Source: Hymenobacter tibetensis (GTDB lineage: Bacteria; Bacteroidota; Bacteroidia; Cytophagales; Hymenobacteraceae). From it: 64,000 nt of DNA. The stretch lies in the NCBI RefSeq assembly GCF_022827545.1, contig NZ_CP094669.1, forward strand, positions 1,702,001 to 1,766,000, in the 5' to 3' direction. Position numbers and translations under genes: made by a program. The notes under the pieces were generated by a model. The model did no database searches and was not told where the DNA came from. It saw only the letters and a program-made list of their open reading frames with translations. Positions 44,340 to 53,297 of the stretch are shown piece by piece; within the stretch, counting starts at the first letter, position 1, and the number at the start of each line of letters is the position of its first letter.

Positions 44340-45026
44340 ATGGCCGGATTCATCAAGAAAATAGTAAAAGTTGCGAAGTACACGGGCATAGGGCTGTTGG
44401 GAATAGTGGCAGTGTATGGGGTAGGGGCAGTGGTGCTATCCGTGATACCAGTAGGTACGCGCAGTACGCCCGAACCCGGCGACATCGAAGCATATGTATT
44501 GTCGAATGGCGTGCATACGGATATTGTAGTGCCAGTGCGAACCAGCCAAATAGATTGGAGCGCCACCATCAACTACGCCGATACCCCGGCTGCTGACACT
44601 ACGCGGCGGTACATTGGCTTCGGATGGGGCGACAAAGGCTTCTACCTTGAAACACCCACTTGGGCCGAACTCAAGCCTAGCACCGCTTTCCGGGCTATGT
44701 TTTGGCTGGGCAGTGCTGCCATGCACACTACGTTTCATCACCAGCCAGTAGAAGGGCCACATTGCGTGAAAATCTACCTAAGCGCAGTGGAATACAGCCG
44801 CCTGGTTGGCTTTATTCAGAAGAGCTTTAAACTGAATGCACAAGGCCAGGTTCAGCACATCAGTGGCCACAGTTACGGCCGCTACGATTCTTTCTACGAA
44901 GCCCACCGAGTCTACAATCTTTTCTATACTTGCAACACCTGGGCCAACGAAGCGTTGAAAATCAGTGGCCAAAAGGCCAGCCTTTGGACTCCGGCCGACG
45001 GTGGTATCTTCTGGCATTACAGATAG
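44340..45026 (+). CDS. TIGR02117/DUF2459 family protein
   Basis: A 228-residue protein with one N-terminal membrane helix (about 15-36) and an extracytoplasmic domain. LSNGVHTDIVVPV, YIGFGWGDKGFYLETPTW and YTCNTWANEALK match the DUF2459 family, whose function is unknown. The NTWAN segment with a Cys before it suggests a cysteine-protease-like fold, which is inference only. It lies 49 bp upstream of the carbonic anhydrase gene. Confidence 0.82.
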   Translation: MAGFIKKIVKVAKYTGIGLLGIVAVYGVGAVVLSVIPVGTRSTPEPGDIEAYVLSNGVHTDIVVPVRTSQIDWSATINYADTPAADTTRRYIGFGWGDKGFYLETPTWAELKPSTAFRAMFWLGSAAMHTTFHHQPVEGPHCVKIYLSAVEYSRLVGFIQKSFKLNAQGQVQHISGHSYGRYDSFYEAHRVYNLFYTCNTWANEALKISGQKASLWTPADGGIFWHYR

Positions 45027-45075
45027 CTTTATCTTGCCGGCTGATCAATTCCTTTTCACTTAACCGCTAATTCCC

Positions 45076-45774
45076 ATGACGACGTACGAAGAGATATTCG
45101 AGAACAACCGAAAGTGGATTGAAACGCACAACGCTACAGGCCCCGAGTTTCTAGCTCGCTTGGCCGGTGACCAGCGCCCCGACTACCTGTATATCGGCTG
45201 CAGCGATTCGCGCGTGACAGCCGAAGAGCTGATGGGCGTGGCACCCGGTGAAGTGTTTGTGCACCGCAACATTGCCAACTTGGTCAACAACATTGACCTC
45301 AATGCCATGTCAGTCATTGAGTATGCTGTGCAACATCTGGGCGTCAAGCACATTGTGGTTTGTGGGCACTACGGCTGCGGTGGCGTGAAGGCGGCCATGC
45401 AGGCCCAGGACTTAGGCATTATGAACCCATGGCTGCGCAACATCCGTGACGTATATCGGCTGCACTACAAGGAACTGGACGCCATTGAAGATACCACCGC
45501 GCGCTACGACCGGCTGGTGGAATTGAATGTGCAGGAACAGTGCGTAAACGTCATTAAAACGGCCGTCGTGCAGCAGCGTTACCTACAGGACGGTTATCCT
45601 ACCGTGCACGGTTGGGTGTTTGATTTGAAGACAGGGCTCTTGAAGGACTTAAAACTGTCTTTCGAGGATATCCTGCATGGCATTCAGCAGATATATAATC
45701 TCGGCGACAAATCCATGTTCAACACCAAGGAAACGCCAGCTCAGGAAATAGGGAGTAAGGCCATTGCTGAATAA
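45076..45774 (+). CDS. can: beta-class carbonic anhydrase
   Basis: A 232-residue zinc enzyme that hydrates carbon dioxide to bicarbonate in the cytoplasm. Zinc ligands are Cys42 (in GCSDSR), His98 and Cys101 (in CGHYGCGG), with the Asp44-Arg46 dyad. Residues HRNIAN near 63-68 are also conserved. Length and motifs are typical. A terminator follows. Confidence 0.96.
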   Translation: MTTYEEIFENNRKWIETHNATGPEFLARLAGDQRPDYLYIGCSDSRVTAEELMGVAPGEVFVHRNIANLVNNIDLNAMSVIEYAVQHLGVKHIVVCGHYGCGGVKAAMQAQDLGIMNPWLRNIRDVYRLHYKELDAIEDTTARYDRLVELNVQEQCVNVIKTAVVQQRYLQDGYPTVHGWVFDLKTGLLKDLKLSFEDILHGIQQIYNLGDKSMFNTKETPAQEIGSKAIAE

Positions 45775-45841
45775 GCAGCTTTAAGAAGGCCAACTAGCTT
45801 TCAACAGAATGAATCGTTCCTCTTAAACAGGTAAAAAGAAA

Positions 45842-45879
45842 CCCGGCTGCTTCTGTCTAGTAAGACGGAAGCAGCCGGG
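45842..45879. terminator. terminator between can and a converging small gene
   Basis: A 12-bp perfect stem (45842-45853 with 45868-45879) and a 14-nt loop, lying 67 bp past can and between converging genes. Confidence 0.75.
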
Positions 45880-45911
45880 AAAGAGGATGGCGAGGAAATG
45901 GGTGGCAGCTA

Positions 45912-46160
45912 CTAGTTGAGCCACACCTGCGCTACCGTTTCAAAGCGGTGGCGGGCGAAGGCTCCGTAGGGCTGCTCAGCATAGAAACCCAATACATGGA
46001 TTTGCGGCAATCCGGTGCGCGCGTTGCGGCGCACCTGGATAGGATACACTTGGCCGGCTTTAGGCCAGTCACCAATGTGGTCGGAGGGTCGGCGGCTGTC
46101 ATCTACACAGCGCGCATATTGCTGTACAGGCGGCGGAACGGGAAGCTTTACTTTCGACAT
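45912..46160 (-). CDS. small conserved-looking hypothetical protein
   Basis: An 82-residue soluble protein, basic, with no signal or membrane segment. It contains PKAGQVYPIQVRRNART and PYGAFARHRFE, which read as coding sequence, but I do not recognise a family. The ATG at 46160 was chosen; a TTG two codons upstream is also in frame. It lies downstream of the ACP gene. Confidence 0.6.
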   Translation of the reverse strand: MSKVKLPVPPPVQQYARCVDDSRRPSDHIGDWPKAGQVYPIQVRRNARTGLPQIHVLGFYAEQPYGAFARHRFETVAQVWLN

Positions 46161-46378
46161 ATCCAAAGATACGGATATTAACCGGTTCTAAAAAAATTAG
46201 CCCGTATTATTTAGTATTAAAAACGGCTTAAAATGCCTTTAATCAAATATTAATAACTATATGTTCTGCGTAATATATTGCTGTTCGCATAGGTAAGCGT
46301 AAAGCAGTATTCAGCGAATTGCTAATTTTATTAGTATAAAAAACTTAGCTTTTATTAGTTTGTCGCGCAGCAGGTTTG

Positions 46379-46645
46379 CTATAGGAAAAGCGAGCGTATC
46401 CAGGGCCTGCTGCTAGCAACGTGGCGGTCCACACAAGCCACGAAATCCTGCACAGTCTGTACTGCGGTCAACTCTTGGTCTGGAATGTGAATGTGGTAAT
46501 GGTTTTCCAAGCTGAGCACTAGCTCTACGAAGTCTAGGGAGTCCATGCCCAAATCTTCGTTGAAGCGCAGGACGGAAACGTTGTTCGTAGAAGGGGTGTA
46601 ATGGGAAAGCAAGCGTTGCACTTGCAGTAGAGTTTCGGAGGACAT
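46379..46645 (-). CDS. acyl carrier protein-like
   Basis: An 88-residue protein with the phosphopantetheine site DLGMDSLDFVEL, Ser in the GMDSLD motif (Ser36 region), and the typical three-helix ACP pattern. It carries substrates for a fatty-acid-like or natural-product pathway. It is not next to any fatty-acid gene: fabD is 17 kb away and no ketosynthase is nearby, so it is an orphan ACP and its partner is unknown. The C-terminus ends with a short basic/hydrophobic extension. Confidence 0.82.
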   Translation of the reverse strand: MSSETLLQVQRLLSHYTPSTNNVSVLRFNEDLGMDSLDFVELVLSLENHYHIHIPDQELTAVQTVQDFVACVDRHVASSRPWIRSLFL

Positions 46646-47021
46646 AACGGGTAGGTGTGGTAAGAGCGTAAGCGTGCGGAAGAACAGTAAGCCAGGAAGG
46701 GAGTTGCCACTAAGCTGTGAAGCCGCTGGATAGTAGCCTGAGGTATTTCATTAGGAAGGTTCTGTGGTGGCGCTTTGCTTTGTGCATCATCAAACAAAAG
46801 CAAAGCCGAATGACAAGTGACTGAAAAAAGTATTGGAGGAATCAGGGTTTCACGGCTGTTACAGAGTCGAGTACTAGGCTTCCGATTAAGATGACAGCGG
46901 ACCTGTGCTCTGTGCATAGAGACGTAGGAGTTGCAGTTTTCTTGCAGCTCTTTGGAGCATATTCGTCCAATTCGGATTTATCACCGATGAACTCCCGAAT
47001 TTCATCTATGCAGTGCCAGTT
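46646..47021. other. intergenic region between ACP and protease genes
   Basis: No convincing gene. A 10-bp inverted repeat GCTTTGCTTT/AAAGCAAAGC (46772-46781 with 46797-46806) is visible. A 72-codon minus-strand ORF at 46842-47060 begins inside the adjacent palindrome and shows no domain. Confidence 0.4.
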
Positions 47022-47100
47022 AGCGCCTGTAGCATAGCAAAGCGCCCTGGTAGCATACACAGTGTATGCTACCAGGGCGCTTTACTATGCTACAGGCGCT
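47022..47100. repeat. 79-bp near-perfect palindrome at the end of the protease gene
   Basis: Arms 47022-47060 and 47062-47100 are reverse complements except for one base (a C/T difference at the 17th position), around a single central base. The outer end enters the stop codon of the S8 protease gene. The word GTAGCATA recurs in each arm. The inner stem ends in GCGCTTT on both strands, so it may act as a bidirectional terminator, but no long T-tract follows. Confidence 0.85.
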
Positions 47101-49987
47101 AGCGCGTAAGTAGTACGCGGCGGCTTACGTCGCCGGTGGTGCCATGAATGCGTACTACGTAGAGCCCAGCCGGTAGACCTTGCAGCTCTAGAACAGCAGT
47201 GGCACCCGCCAAGGCTTGCTGCTTGACCATTTGGCCTAAAGAGTTCAGTACTTCAATCTGACGTCCGCCGAAGCTGGTTGGAATCTCCACCCGAACCTGT
47301 CCTGATGTAGGGTTCGGATAGAGCTGCCAGGTAGGCGCTATAGTTGCTGACCGCACGGGCAGCAGCTGGGCTTGTGTGTAACGGGCTATAGCGGCATCTG
47401 CGGCAGCCCGCAGCTGCGTTAGAGTAGGGGCCGCCACTACGGCGAAGGTTACTGTAACCGAGTCAGCAGGGGCGAGGTACGGCAGGTTAGCACCAACTAC
47501 CTGCGCCACGTCAGTACCGTTAGTGCTAGTAAGGCCAGCGGTACGCTGACGAGTGCCGTTGCTTAACGTACGTAGCTTCTCAGCGCGGCTGAAACCGTTG
47601 GATAGAGCCACCGAACTAGTAGATGGCGCATTTACATCAATTGCGTAGCTACTTGGTGTGCCACCTCTCAGCCACTGAATCCCTACATAACCGGCCGATG
47701 GCGTGTTGACATTGTACACGTAGCTCAAATGGCGGACGGAATCCCATACTACAGCATTGCGGTTGTAGTCGCTCACGTCCCAGTCGGCGAATATGCCAGC
47801 ATAGAGCGGCTTCAGCGTGTCAGCTGTCACGTTTTTGATGTCGTACTCCAGCGTCACGTAGTCGCGGTGCGGGCCTTGCGCCCACGAGTAGCCCCGCTGC
47901 CGTACACGGGCTCCCACGGTGCGGTTGCGCGTGGCAGTGGGTAACGAATCCCGCAGTAAGCCAGTAACTTCCTGATCGGCCAATAGGGTTTGGCGCCGCA
48001 TGGTAGTTTGCGCTTCACTGAAGAAGTCGGCATCAACGCCGTTGCGGTCGTTGCGGAGGCGGCTGGAAACGCGCGTTGTAGTGCCTGTGCCTAGCATCAG
48101 ACCACCTTCATAAATCAGAGACGTGCCGCCTTGATAGCGTATGCCTTCGCCTTTATCCGAGCCTAACCCATCGGTGCCGAGGCTGCCGCGGTGAGTGAGG
48201 GTGAGGGCCAGGTTTCCTGCATTCAATACCACGTACTCTGGGTTGATGCGTATTGTGGTGTACTGGTCTTCCTGATAGCCGCTGGCCGGGTTGGTGAGGC
48301 GGTAGCGCAGCGTCACAGAGGTGTTGATAGGAGCTGCTGCTGCTACTTGGAGCCGGAAAGGAGCGTTTGCGTTCGAAACCTGGGCCATTGTGCCCATGGC
48401 GGTTATGTTGAACGTGCCTTGTTGCACTGTTACGTAAGGCGAAAGCGACGTAACAGTAACCGTTAGGTTGGCTATAGGCTGGAGCAAATTCTGCATCCGA
48501 ACGGTCAGCCGGATGGTGTCTCCTAGCTGATAAATCGGTTTGTTGGGGCTGAGGGTGCGCTGGGTGAGGCGAACGGCGTACTGGTTGTTGGCTTGCACAG
48601 CCCGAAATACGTTCAATCGGCCAGTGCCCAGCTTGCCCACATAGGCGGCATTGCCTGGCAGCTGATACACGTTATCGGTGGTAGCGCGCAACTGCGCAAT
48701 AACTTGTTCGGCAGAGAATTGTGGGAAACGAGCCCGTACCAGAGCGGCGGCGCCTGCTACCAACGGTGCTGCAAAGGAGGAGCCACCGGCCCGAACGTAA
48801 TCAGAATCGGTGTCGCCCCAGGTGGTATATACACTTTCACCGGGTGCAATCAAGTCAATACGACGGCTGTACGTGGCGTTGGTCGACCGTATATCGGTAG
48901 CGCCGCACCAGCCCACTGATAACACATGGTCGTAGCTGGCGGGGTAGAAGTCTAGCTCTGCATTGGTGTTGCCGGCCGCTGCTACTAGCACTACGTCTCG
49001 GGTGAGGGCGGCGTACGATATGGCGTCCTGCTCGTACTGCGAGCGGCCACCTGCTCCACCCCACGACATGTTGATTACTTTGCAGCCGTGGTCAGCGGCG
49101 TACACAATGGCCTCGTAGCCCGCAAAGCGGCCGGTAGCGGTGCCCGGATAAATTTTCAACGGTAAAAACCGGCACTTGAACCCTACGCCAGCAATACCAA
49201 CCCCATTGTCGGCGCGACCGGCCGCCGCCCCGCTGGTGTGCACGCCATGCAGTGGCTGCACCATGCCGTTGGCAGCTGGGTTGTTGTCGTTGTCGGCGAA
49301 GTCCCAGCCACGGTAATTATCGATGTAGCCGTCGTTGTCGTTGTCGATGCCGTCGGGTGGATCTTGGTAGTTGCGTTGCCACTGACCCGCTAGGTCCTGG
49401 TGGGAAAGGCGGAAACCAGTATCGGTGACGCCGATGAGCACGGTAGTGTCACCTTGGGTTACATCCCAAGCTTGGTAGGCGCGAATCGCTTTTAGGTGGT
49501 ATTGTCCGGCTGCCGCCGTAGAATCAGCCAGCGGATCGTTAGGTTGATACAGGGGGGCACGGTAATAGAGTGGCTCTGCGTATTCCAGCATGCCAGTACG
49601 TAGCAACGCCGCCTGCGCTTTTTCCACCAAAGCGTCTTTCTCAAACCACACCTGGTACACCAAGGTCAGGTCGACGGTGCCTGGCTTTTCATGGTTTGGC
49701 AGCAGGGTATGCGGGAATTTTTGCTGTACCTGGGTGGCCCCCAAACGGTGAAGCAACGCATCCAGCGCTGGTACGGCCACATGAGAGACGTTTTGCGGAC
49801 GAAACTCCGGCTTCAACTTGAAAACCAACGTGCCGGGTATAGTAGTCGGTTGCGTTGCAGCATCAACTGTAAGCTGTTCAACTCCTGTTGAGTGTTCGCC
49901 ACTAAGCCGCTGGGCGAATCCAGTAAAAGGAATCCAACCAAAAAGTAAGAATAATGATAATTTAGAAAGAGGTATTAGTTTGTTCAT
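47099..49987 (-). CDS. secreted subtilisin-like S8 peptidase with T9SS type A sorting domain
   Basis: A 962-residue exported serine protease. After a signal peptide (about 1-25, ending GFAQ) come a propeptide-like region, then the S8 domain with Asp189 (VTDTG), His247 (HGVHTSG) and Ser404 (GGSSFAAP); Asn340 (AAAGN) is the oxyanion residue. A long beta-rich region follows. The last ~75 residues, from LYPNPTSGQ to RRVLLTR, form the Por/T9SS type A sorting domain, so the enzyme is released or surface-anchored by the type IX system. Confidence 0.94.
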   Translation of the reverse strand: MNKLIPLSKLSLFLLFGWIPFTGFAQRLSGEHSTGVEQLTVDAATQPTTIPGTLVFKLKPEFRPQNVSHVAVPALDALLHRLGATQVQQKFPHTLLPNHEKPGTVDLTLVYQVWFEKDALVEKAQAALLRTGMLEYAEPLYYRAPLYQPNDPLADSTAAAGQYHLKAIRAYQAWDVTQGDTTVLIGVTDTGFRLSHQDLAGQWQRNYQDPPDGIDNDNDGYIDNYRGWDFADNDNNPAANGMVQPLHGVHTSGAAAGRADNGVGIAGVGFKCRFLPLKIYPGTATGRFAGYEAIVYAADHGCKVINMSWGGAGGRSQYEQDAISYAALTRDVVLVAAAGNTNAELDFYPASYDHVLSVGWCGATDIRSTNATYSRRIDLIAPGESVYTTWGDTDSDYVRAGGSSFAAPLVAGAAALVRARFPQFSAEQVIAQLRATTDNVYQLPGNAAYVGKLGTGRLNVFRAVQANNQYAVRLTQRTLSPNKPIYQLGDTIRLTVRMQNLLQPIANLTVTVTSLSPYVTVQQGTFNITAMGTMAQVSNANAPFRLQVAAAAPINTSVTLRYRLTNPASGYQEDQYTTIRINPEYVVLNAGNLALTLTHRGSLGTDGLGSDKGEGIRYQGGTSLIYEGGLMLGTGTTTRVSSRLRNDRNGVDADFFSEAQTTMRRQTLLADQEVTGLLRDSLPTATRNRTVGARVRQRGYSWAQGPHRDYVTLEYDIKNVTADTLKPLYAGIFADWDVSDYNRNAVVWDSVRHLSYVYNVNTPSAGYVGIQWLRGGTPSSYAIDVNAPSTSSVALSNGFSRAEKLRTLSNGTRQRTAGLTSTNGTDVAQVVGANLPYLAPADSVTVTFAVVAAPTLTQLRAAADAAIARYTQAQLLPVRSATIAPTWQLYPNPTSGQVRVEIPTSFGGRQIEVLNSLGQMVKQQALAGATAVLELQGLPAGLYVVRIHGTTGDVSRRVLLTR

Positions 49988-50039
49988 AGTACGAGTGGAA
50001 GCAGATAATACTTGACCGAATCGTTGAAGAGAGCAGTGT

Positions 50040-50076
50040 CACTATTTGCACTAAGTTGATAAGAGTGCAAATAGTG
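50040..50076. promoter_or_regulatory. 13-bp perfect inverted repeat upstream of the S8 protease
   Basis: CACTATTTGCACT (50040-50052) is exactly mirrored at 50064-50076 with an 11-nt spacer, 53 bp before the protease start. Its symmetry and place suggest an operator or a leader hairpin. No known regulator motif is recognised. Confidence 0.5.
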
Positions 50077-50496
50077 TTATGTAAACATACTGGGTTTATA
50101 CGGCTAAATCAGTATAAAATAAGGTAAAATTCAAGATTACTTTATATAGTGCTATGTCTTCTGGCTTTGTTTATTTTATACATAAACCATAAAGATATTA
50201 ACTGATGTACTGCACTTTGTTGATATGTCGAACTATTGGTCGTGTTTTAGTTTGTGGAATACTTTCACTGAAAAGTTATTTTGTAAACCAAAAGTATGGG
50301 AGGCTTTATCTAGTCGAAGGAAGTGTTGATATGGGACGTATAGCCGAGCTTTGAGCAAGCTGTATCAAGTGGCCAGACTCGTGGGGCGCAAGTGCTAACC
50401 TGAGTTGAGCTTCAATCCCGTTAAGTGCCGGGCGCTTCGTATCTCAAGTCAACTTGTGGCGTGGCTTATGGGGGTGGACGCCATCAGATACAAAAC
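50077..50496. other. AT-rich non-coding region upstream of the protease
   Basis: No gene or RNA recognised. A minus-strand TACTTTTG at 50289-50296 fits the -7 consensus but has no -33 partner; if used, the leader would be about 295 nt. Confidence 0.4.
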
Positions 50497-50535
50497 ACCC
50501 GTGCCCCATTGCCGCTAGGGCAATGGGGCACGGGT
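50497..50535 (-). terminator. terminator of the LytS/LytTR operon
   Basis: A 17-bp perfect stem (50497-50513 with 50519-50535), 5-nt loop, followed on the minus strand by GTTTTG. It lies 100 bp beyond the response regulator stop. Confidence 0.82.
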
Positions 50536-50634
50536 AATGTCTGTTCCCGGTTTAAGATTTGTTGGTTGGGCAGCGCAAACAACTATAGCTTTGCAAGCAG
50601 GGAAGGGTACTGCTTTAAACTGGTGTCAGCAGCT

Positions 50635-51381
50635 TTATAAGCTCAGCAATTCTCTGAATCGCACGGACTGCTGGCGCGAAACTTCCACTTCGGGGCCTCC
50701 GCGAAGCTGTATTTTCAGTGAGTTGCTAAACCAAGGTTGAATATTCTCCACCCATTTCAGGTTGATGATTTGCTGGCGGTTCACCCGGAAAAATACTCGT
50801 GGGTCGAGGCGCTGCTCTAGGTGCTGCAAGGTCCGCGGTATCAGAGGACGATGCTGGTTGAAGTAAATCTGTGTGTAGCTGCCATTAATCTCGAAAAGGC
50901 GGATATCGGATAGGCGCACAAACCAGCATTCGTCGCCATCTTTCACAAATACCTGGTCGTGTTCGGTGAGAGGGGTGGACGCCACTTCCTCGGGTGGGGA
51001 CGAAGGGGGGCTTGCGGATGGGGCAGCAGGTTGCAGCTTAGCGCGTGCTCTGGTTAGGGCAGCGGCCAGCCGGTGGGCTTCAATGGGCTTGAGCAGATAA
51101 TCGAGGGCATTTACTTCAAATGCCCGCAAGGCAAACTCATCATAGGCGGTAGTAAACACCACGTGCGGGGCCACATCCAAGGAAGCCAGCAATTCAAAGC
51201 CGGTTTCGCCGGGCATGTGAATATCAAGGAGGAGCAGGTCTGGCCGCAACTCCCGGACCTGAGTGCGGGCCTCGGCGGCGTGCTTGGCTTCGCCCACTAT
51301 CTGAACGTCGGGGAAAGCTTGTAGTAAGTGCCGTAGCTCGTTGCGCGCCAGTCGGGAGTCGTCAACCAACAGAACGTTCAT
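50635..51381 (-). CDS. LytTR-family response regulator
   Basis: A 248-residue response regulator. The receiver domain (1-120) has DD at 7-8, phosphoacceptor Asp53 (LLLDIHMPG), Thr78 and Lys98. After a Pro/Ser-rich linker the C-terminal LytTR DNA-binding domain covers about 142-248, with FFRVNRQQIINL. It is paired with the LytS-type kinase encoded 94 bp upstream, and would control few promoters by binding direct repeats. Targets unknown. Confidence 0.93.
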   Translation of the reverse strand: MNVLLVDDSRLARNELRHLLQAFPDVQIVGEAKHAAEARTQVRELRPDLLLLDIHMPGETGFELLASLDVAPHVVFTTAYDEFALRAFEVNALDYLLKPIEAHRLAAALTRARAKLQPAAPSASPPSSPPEEVASTPLTEHDQVFVKDGDECWFVRLSDIRLFEINGSYTQIYFNQHRPLIPRTLQHLEQRLDPRVFFRVNRQQIINLKWVENIQPWFSNSLKIQLRGGPEVEVSRQQSVRFRELLSL

Positions 51382-51475
51382 AGGGAATTGATTATCAGTG
51401 CGTACTTGGCGTCTCGCAGCGGGTAGCGGCGCCGCGGTGCTTCTACGGGTTTAGGTGGGAGGCAGCCTCGACCAT

Positions 51476-52567
51476 TCAGGGCGTTGCAGCGGCCACGAGT
51501 ATGGGAAGTTGGAGCTGCGCCACCACTGTGCCGGATTCGGAGGGCGCGTCCTGAATATCGAGGGTGGCGGTGTTGCCAAACAGCAGCGTGAGCCGTTCAC
51601 GGGCGTTGCGCAACCCTACGCCGTCGTGGTTGGGGCGCGGCTGGTAGCGGCCGGTGTTCCGCACTACTATGTGCAGGTGATTGCCAGTAGCAGCAGTGCC
51701 GGGCTGCGCCCTGACATGCACAAAGCCGCCTTCGGGGCGAGGCGCAATACCATGCTTGATGGCATTTTCTACCAGCAGTTGGAGCGTCATCGGCGGAATC
51801 AGGGCCGACAAGGCAGCCGGGTCTATGTCGAGGCAATAGGTAAGGCGCTCCTCTAGCTGCATGGCTTCCAGCTCCAAGTAATGTTCCACTATTTCCAACT
51901 CCCGGCTGAGCGGCACCCGTTCGGTACTGTTGAGTTGGATGGAGTAGCGCAACAAGTCAGAGAGGTGGGTAATCATGGTGCGGGCGCGAGCGGGGTTTTC
52001 CATCACCAGGGCCCGAATGTTGTTGAGGCCGTTGAACATGAAATGCGGATTGATTTGCGCCTTCAGAGTATGCATTTCCGCTTCTCGCACGGCGGCCGCC
52101 AGCTTCCATTTATCTACCTCGGCTTGCTTGTAGCTGCGCAGGTAATACCACCCGAAGTAAAACCCGACCCAGAGCCAAAGCACAAAGTTCACGTTGAAAG
52201 CGTAGCCAATGAATTGCGCCCAGCCGTGCGGCTGCCCATCATTGGATGGCCGCACCACTGAAATCAGCATCACCCAAATAATGGCTTGGCTGAGAACCGA
52301 TAGCAGCGCATTCACAACCAGCAACCGGCCCAGCAAAGGCAATGGAGCCAGCTGCTGCCAATTGTTGGCCAGAATATGGTAGCGCAACCCATGCGACAAA
52401 ACGGCCAGCGTGCTCACAATAACCAGCAGAATGAGAGCGGTTTCAGACGTGAATCGTCCGAAGGCTGCAAAGACTATGGCACTGAATACCGAGTACAAAC
52501 TCCAGCCAATAAGTTGCCAGCGCCAATACAGACGGCTAGGAGCGGGAACGGAAGCGTAGGAAAACAT
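51476..52567 (-). CDS. LytS/His_kinase-family sensor histidine kinase
   Basis: A 363-residue membrane kinase with four N-terminal helices (about 18-140) and no large sensor domain. A coiled linker precedes the His_kinase (PF06580) domain with the phosphoacceptor His175 in QINPHFMFNGLNNI, then the ATPase domain with LVENAIKHG and GVGLRNARERL. It pairs with the downstream LytTR regulator. The signal is probably sensed in the membrane. Confidence 0.93.
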   Translation of the reverse strand: MFSYASVPAPSRLYWRWQLIGWSLYSVFSAIVFAAFGRFTSETALILLVIVSTLAVLSHGLRYHILANNWQQLAPLPLLGRLLVVNALLSVLSQAIIWVMLISVVRPSNDGQPHGWAQFIGYAFNVNFVLWLWVGFYFGWYYLRSYKQAEVDKWKLAAAVREAEMHTLKAQINPHFMFNGLNNIRALVMENPARARTMITHLSDLLRYSIQLNSTERVPLSRELEIVEHYLELEAMQLEERLTYCLDIDPAALSALIPPMTLQLLVENAIKHGIAPRPEGGFVHVRAQPGTAATGNHLHIVVRNTGRYQPRPNHDGVGLRNARERLTLLFGNTATLDIQDAPSESGTVVAQLQLPILVAAATP

Positions 52568-52590
52568 GGCGCTGAGCTAAGGACGTAGGG

Positions 52591-53187
52591 CTATGCCGAA
52601 GTGTATTCGGGTGGTACTGCCACCGACAGGTAGGCCTTTTGGTTTTGGCGGTAGGAAATGAATAGCAGCCCGCCTAACACACCCAGCGAACAAGCCACAA
52701 ACGCCGGAATCAAATATAGATTCGCTTCTGCTGTGTGCAAACCAACAACCAGGCAACCCACTGAAATGACGCCCGCCATGAGGGCGTATGGCTTGGCACG
52801 ATAAAACCAGGCATACGGAAAGAAGTGAGCCCCCGTAATGATGCCGTACGTCATGACAAAATACGCTGGGTACTTGCTGTATATGAACATAAGGAAGGGA
52901 AAATAGAAGAGCTGCGCGAAGTTCAACCACAATCCCAAGGGCTGAAGCGGGTTGTGCGCAATAGCCCAGGTGGTGCGAAACAGCTTGGAAAAAAGCCACG
53001 CCAGAGGCAAGGTAGCAGCGCCCACAAAAAATGTGATAAACCCGTTCTTGGTGGGAGAGTTGGGTAGGGTCCAGATGAAGGCTATTGCCGTCCAGACGAT
53101 GCTTGCCGCGGCAATAAAGTCGAGCCCGTTCTTTGCTTTCACTGACAGCTCGAGTTGTAGCGCCGTGAATTCTTTTTCAAGTAACAT
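52591..53187 (-). CDS. six-helix membrane protein, DUF7010-like
   Basis: A 198-residue integral membrane protein with about six helices, beginning LELSVKAKNGLDFIAAASIVW. It resembles proteins grouped as DUF7010, of unknown function; I recognise this only loosely. It lies 23 bp upstream of the LytS-type kinase on the same strand, so the three genes probably form one operon and it could be the sensing partner. Confidence 0.65.
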   Translation of the reverse strand: MLLEKEFTALQLELSVKAKNGLDFIAAASIVWTAIAFIWTLPNSPTKNGFITFFVGAATLPLAWLFSKLFRTTWAIAHNPLQPLGLWLNFAQLFYFPFLMFIYSKYPAYFVMTYGIITGAHFFPYAWFYRAKPYALMAGVISVGCLVVGLHTAEANLYLIPAFVACSLGVLGGLLFISYRQNQKAYLSVAVPPEYTSA

Positions 53188-53297
53188 AAAGGTGTTGCAG
53201 AGCGTGATGCTTTAAAGAAGTGTCCGGCCAATATCGTAGGTTCTCACGTTTCGGGGGCTTTAAAGGCTGGAAAAGCACCCGAAACGCCGGTAGTTGC

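Noticed and set aside
46842..47060. 72-codon minus-strand ORF between ACP and protease
   Set aside because: It starts inside a palindrome and has no domain; judged chance.
50077..50634. Possible tRNA or structured RNA upstream of the protease
   Set aside because: No cloverleaf, no T-loop consensus and no conserved stems beyond the terminator hairpin could be supported.
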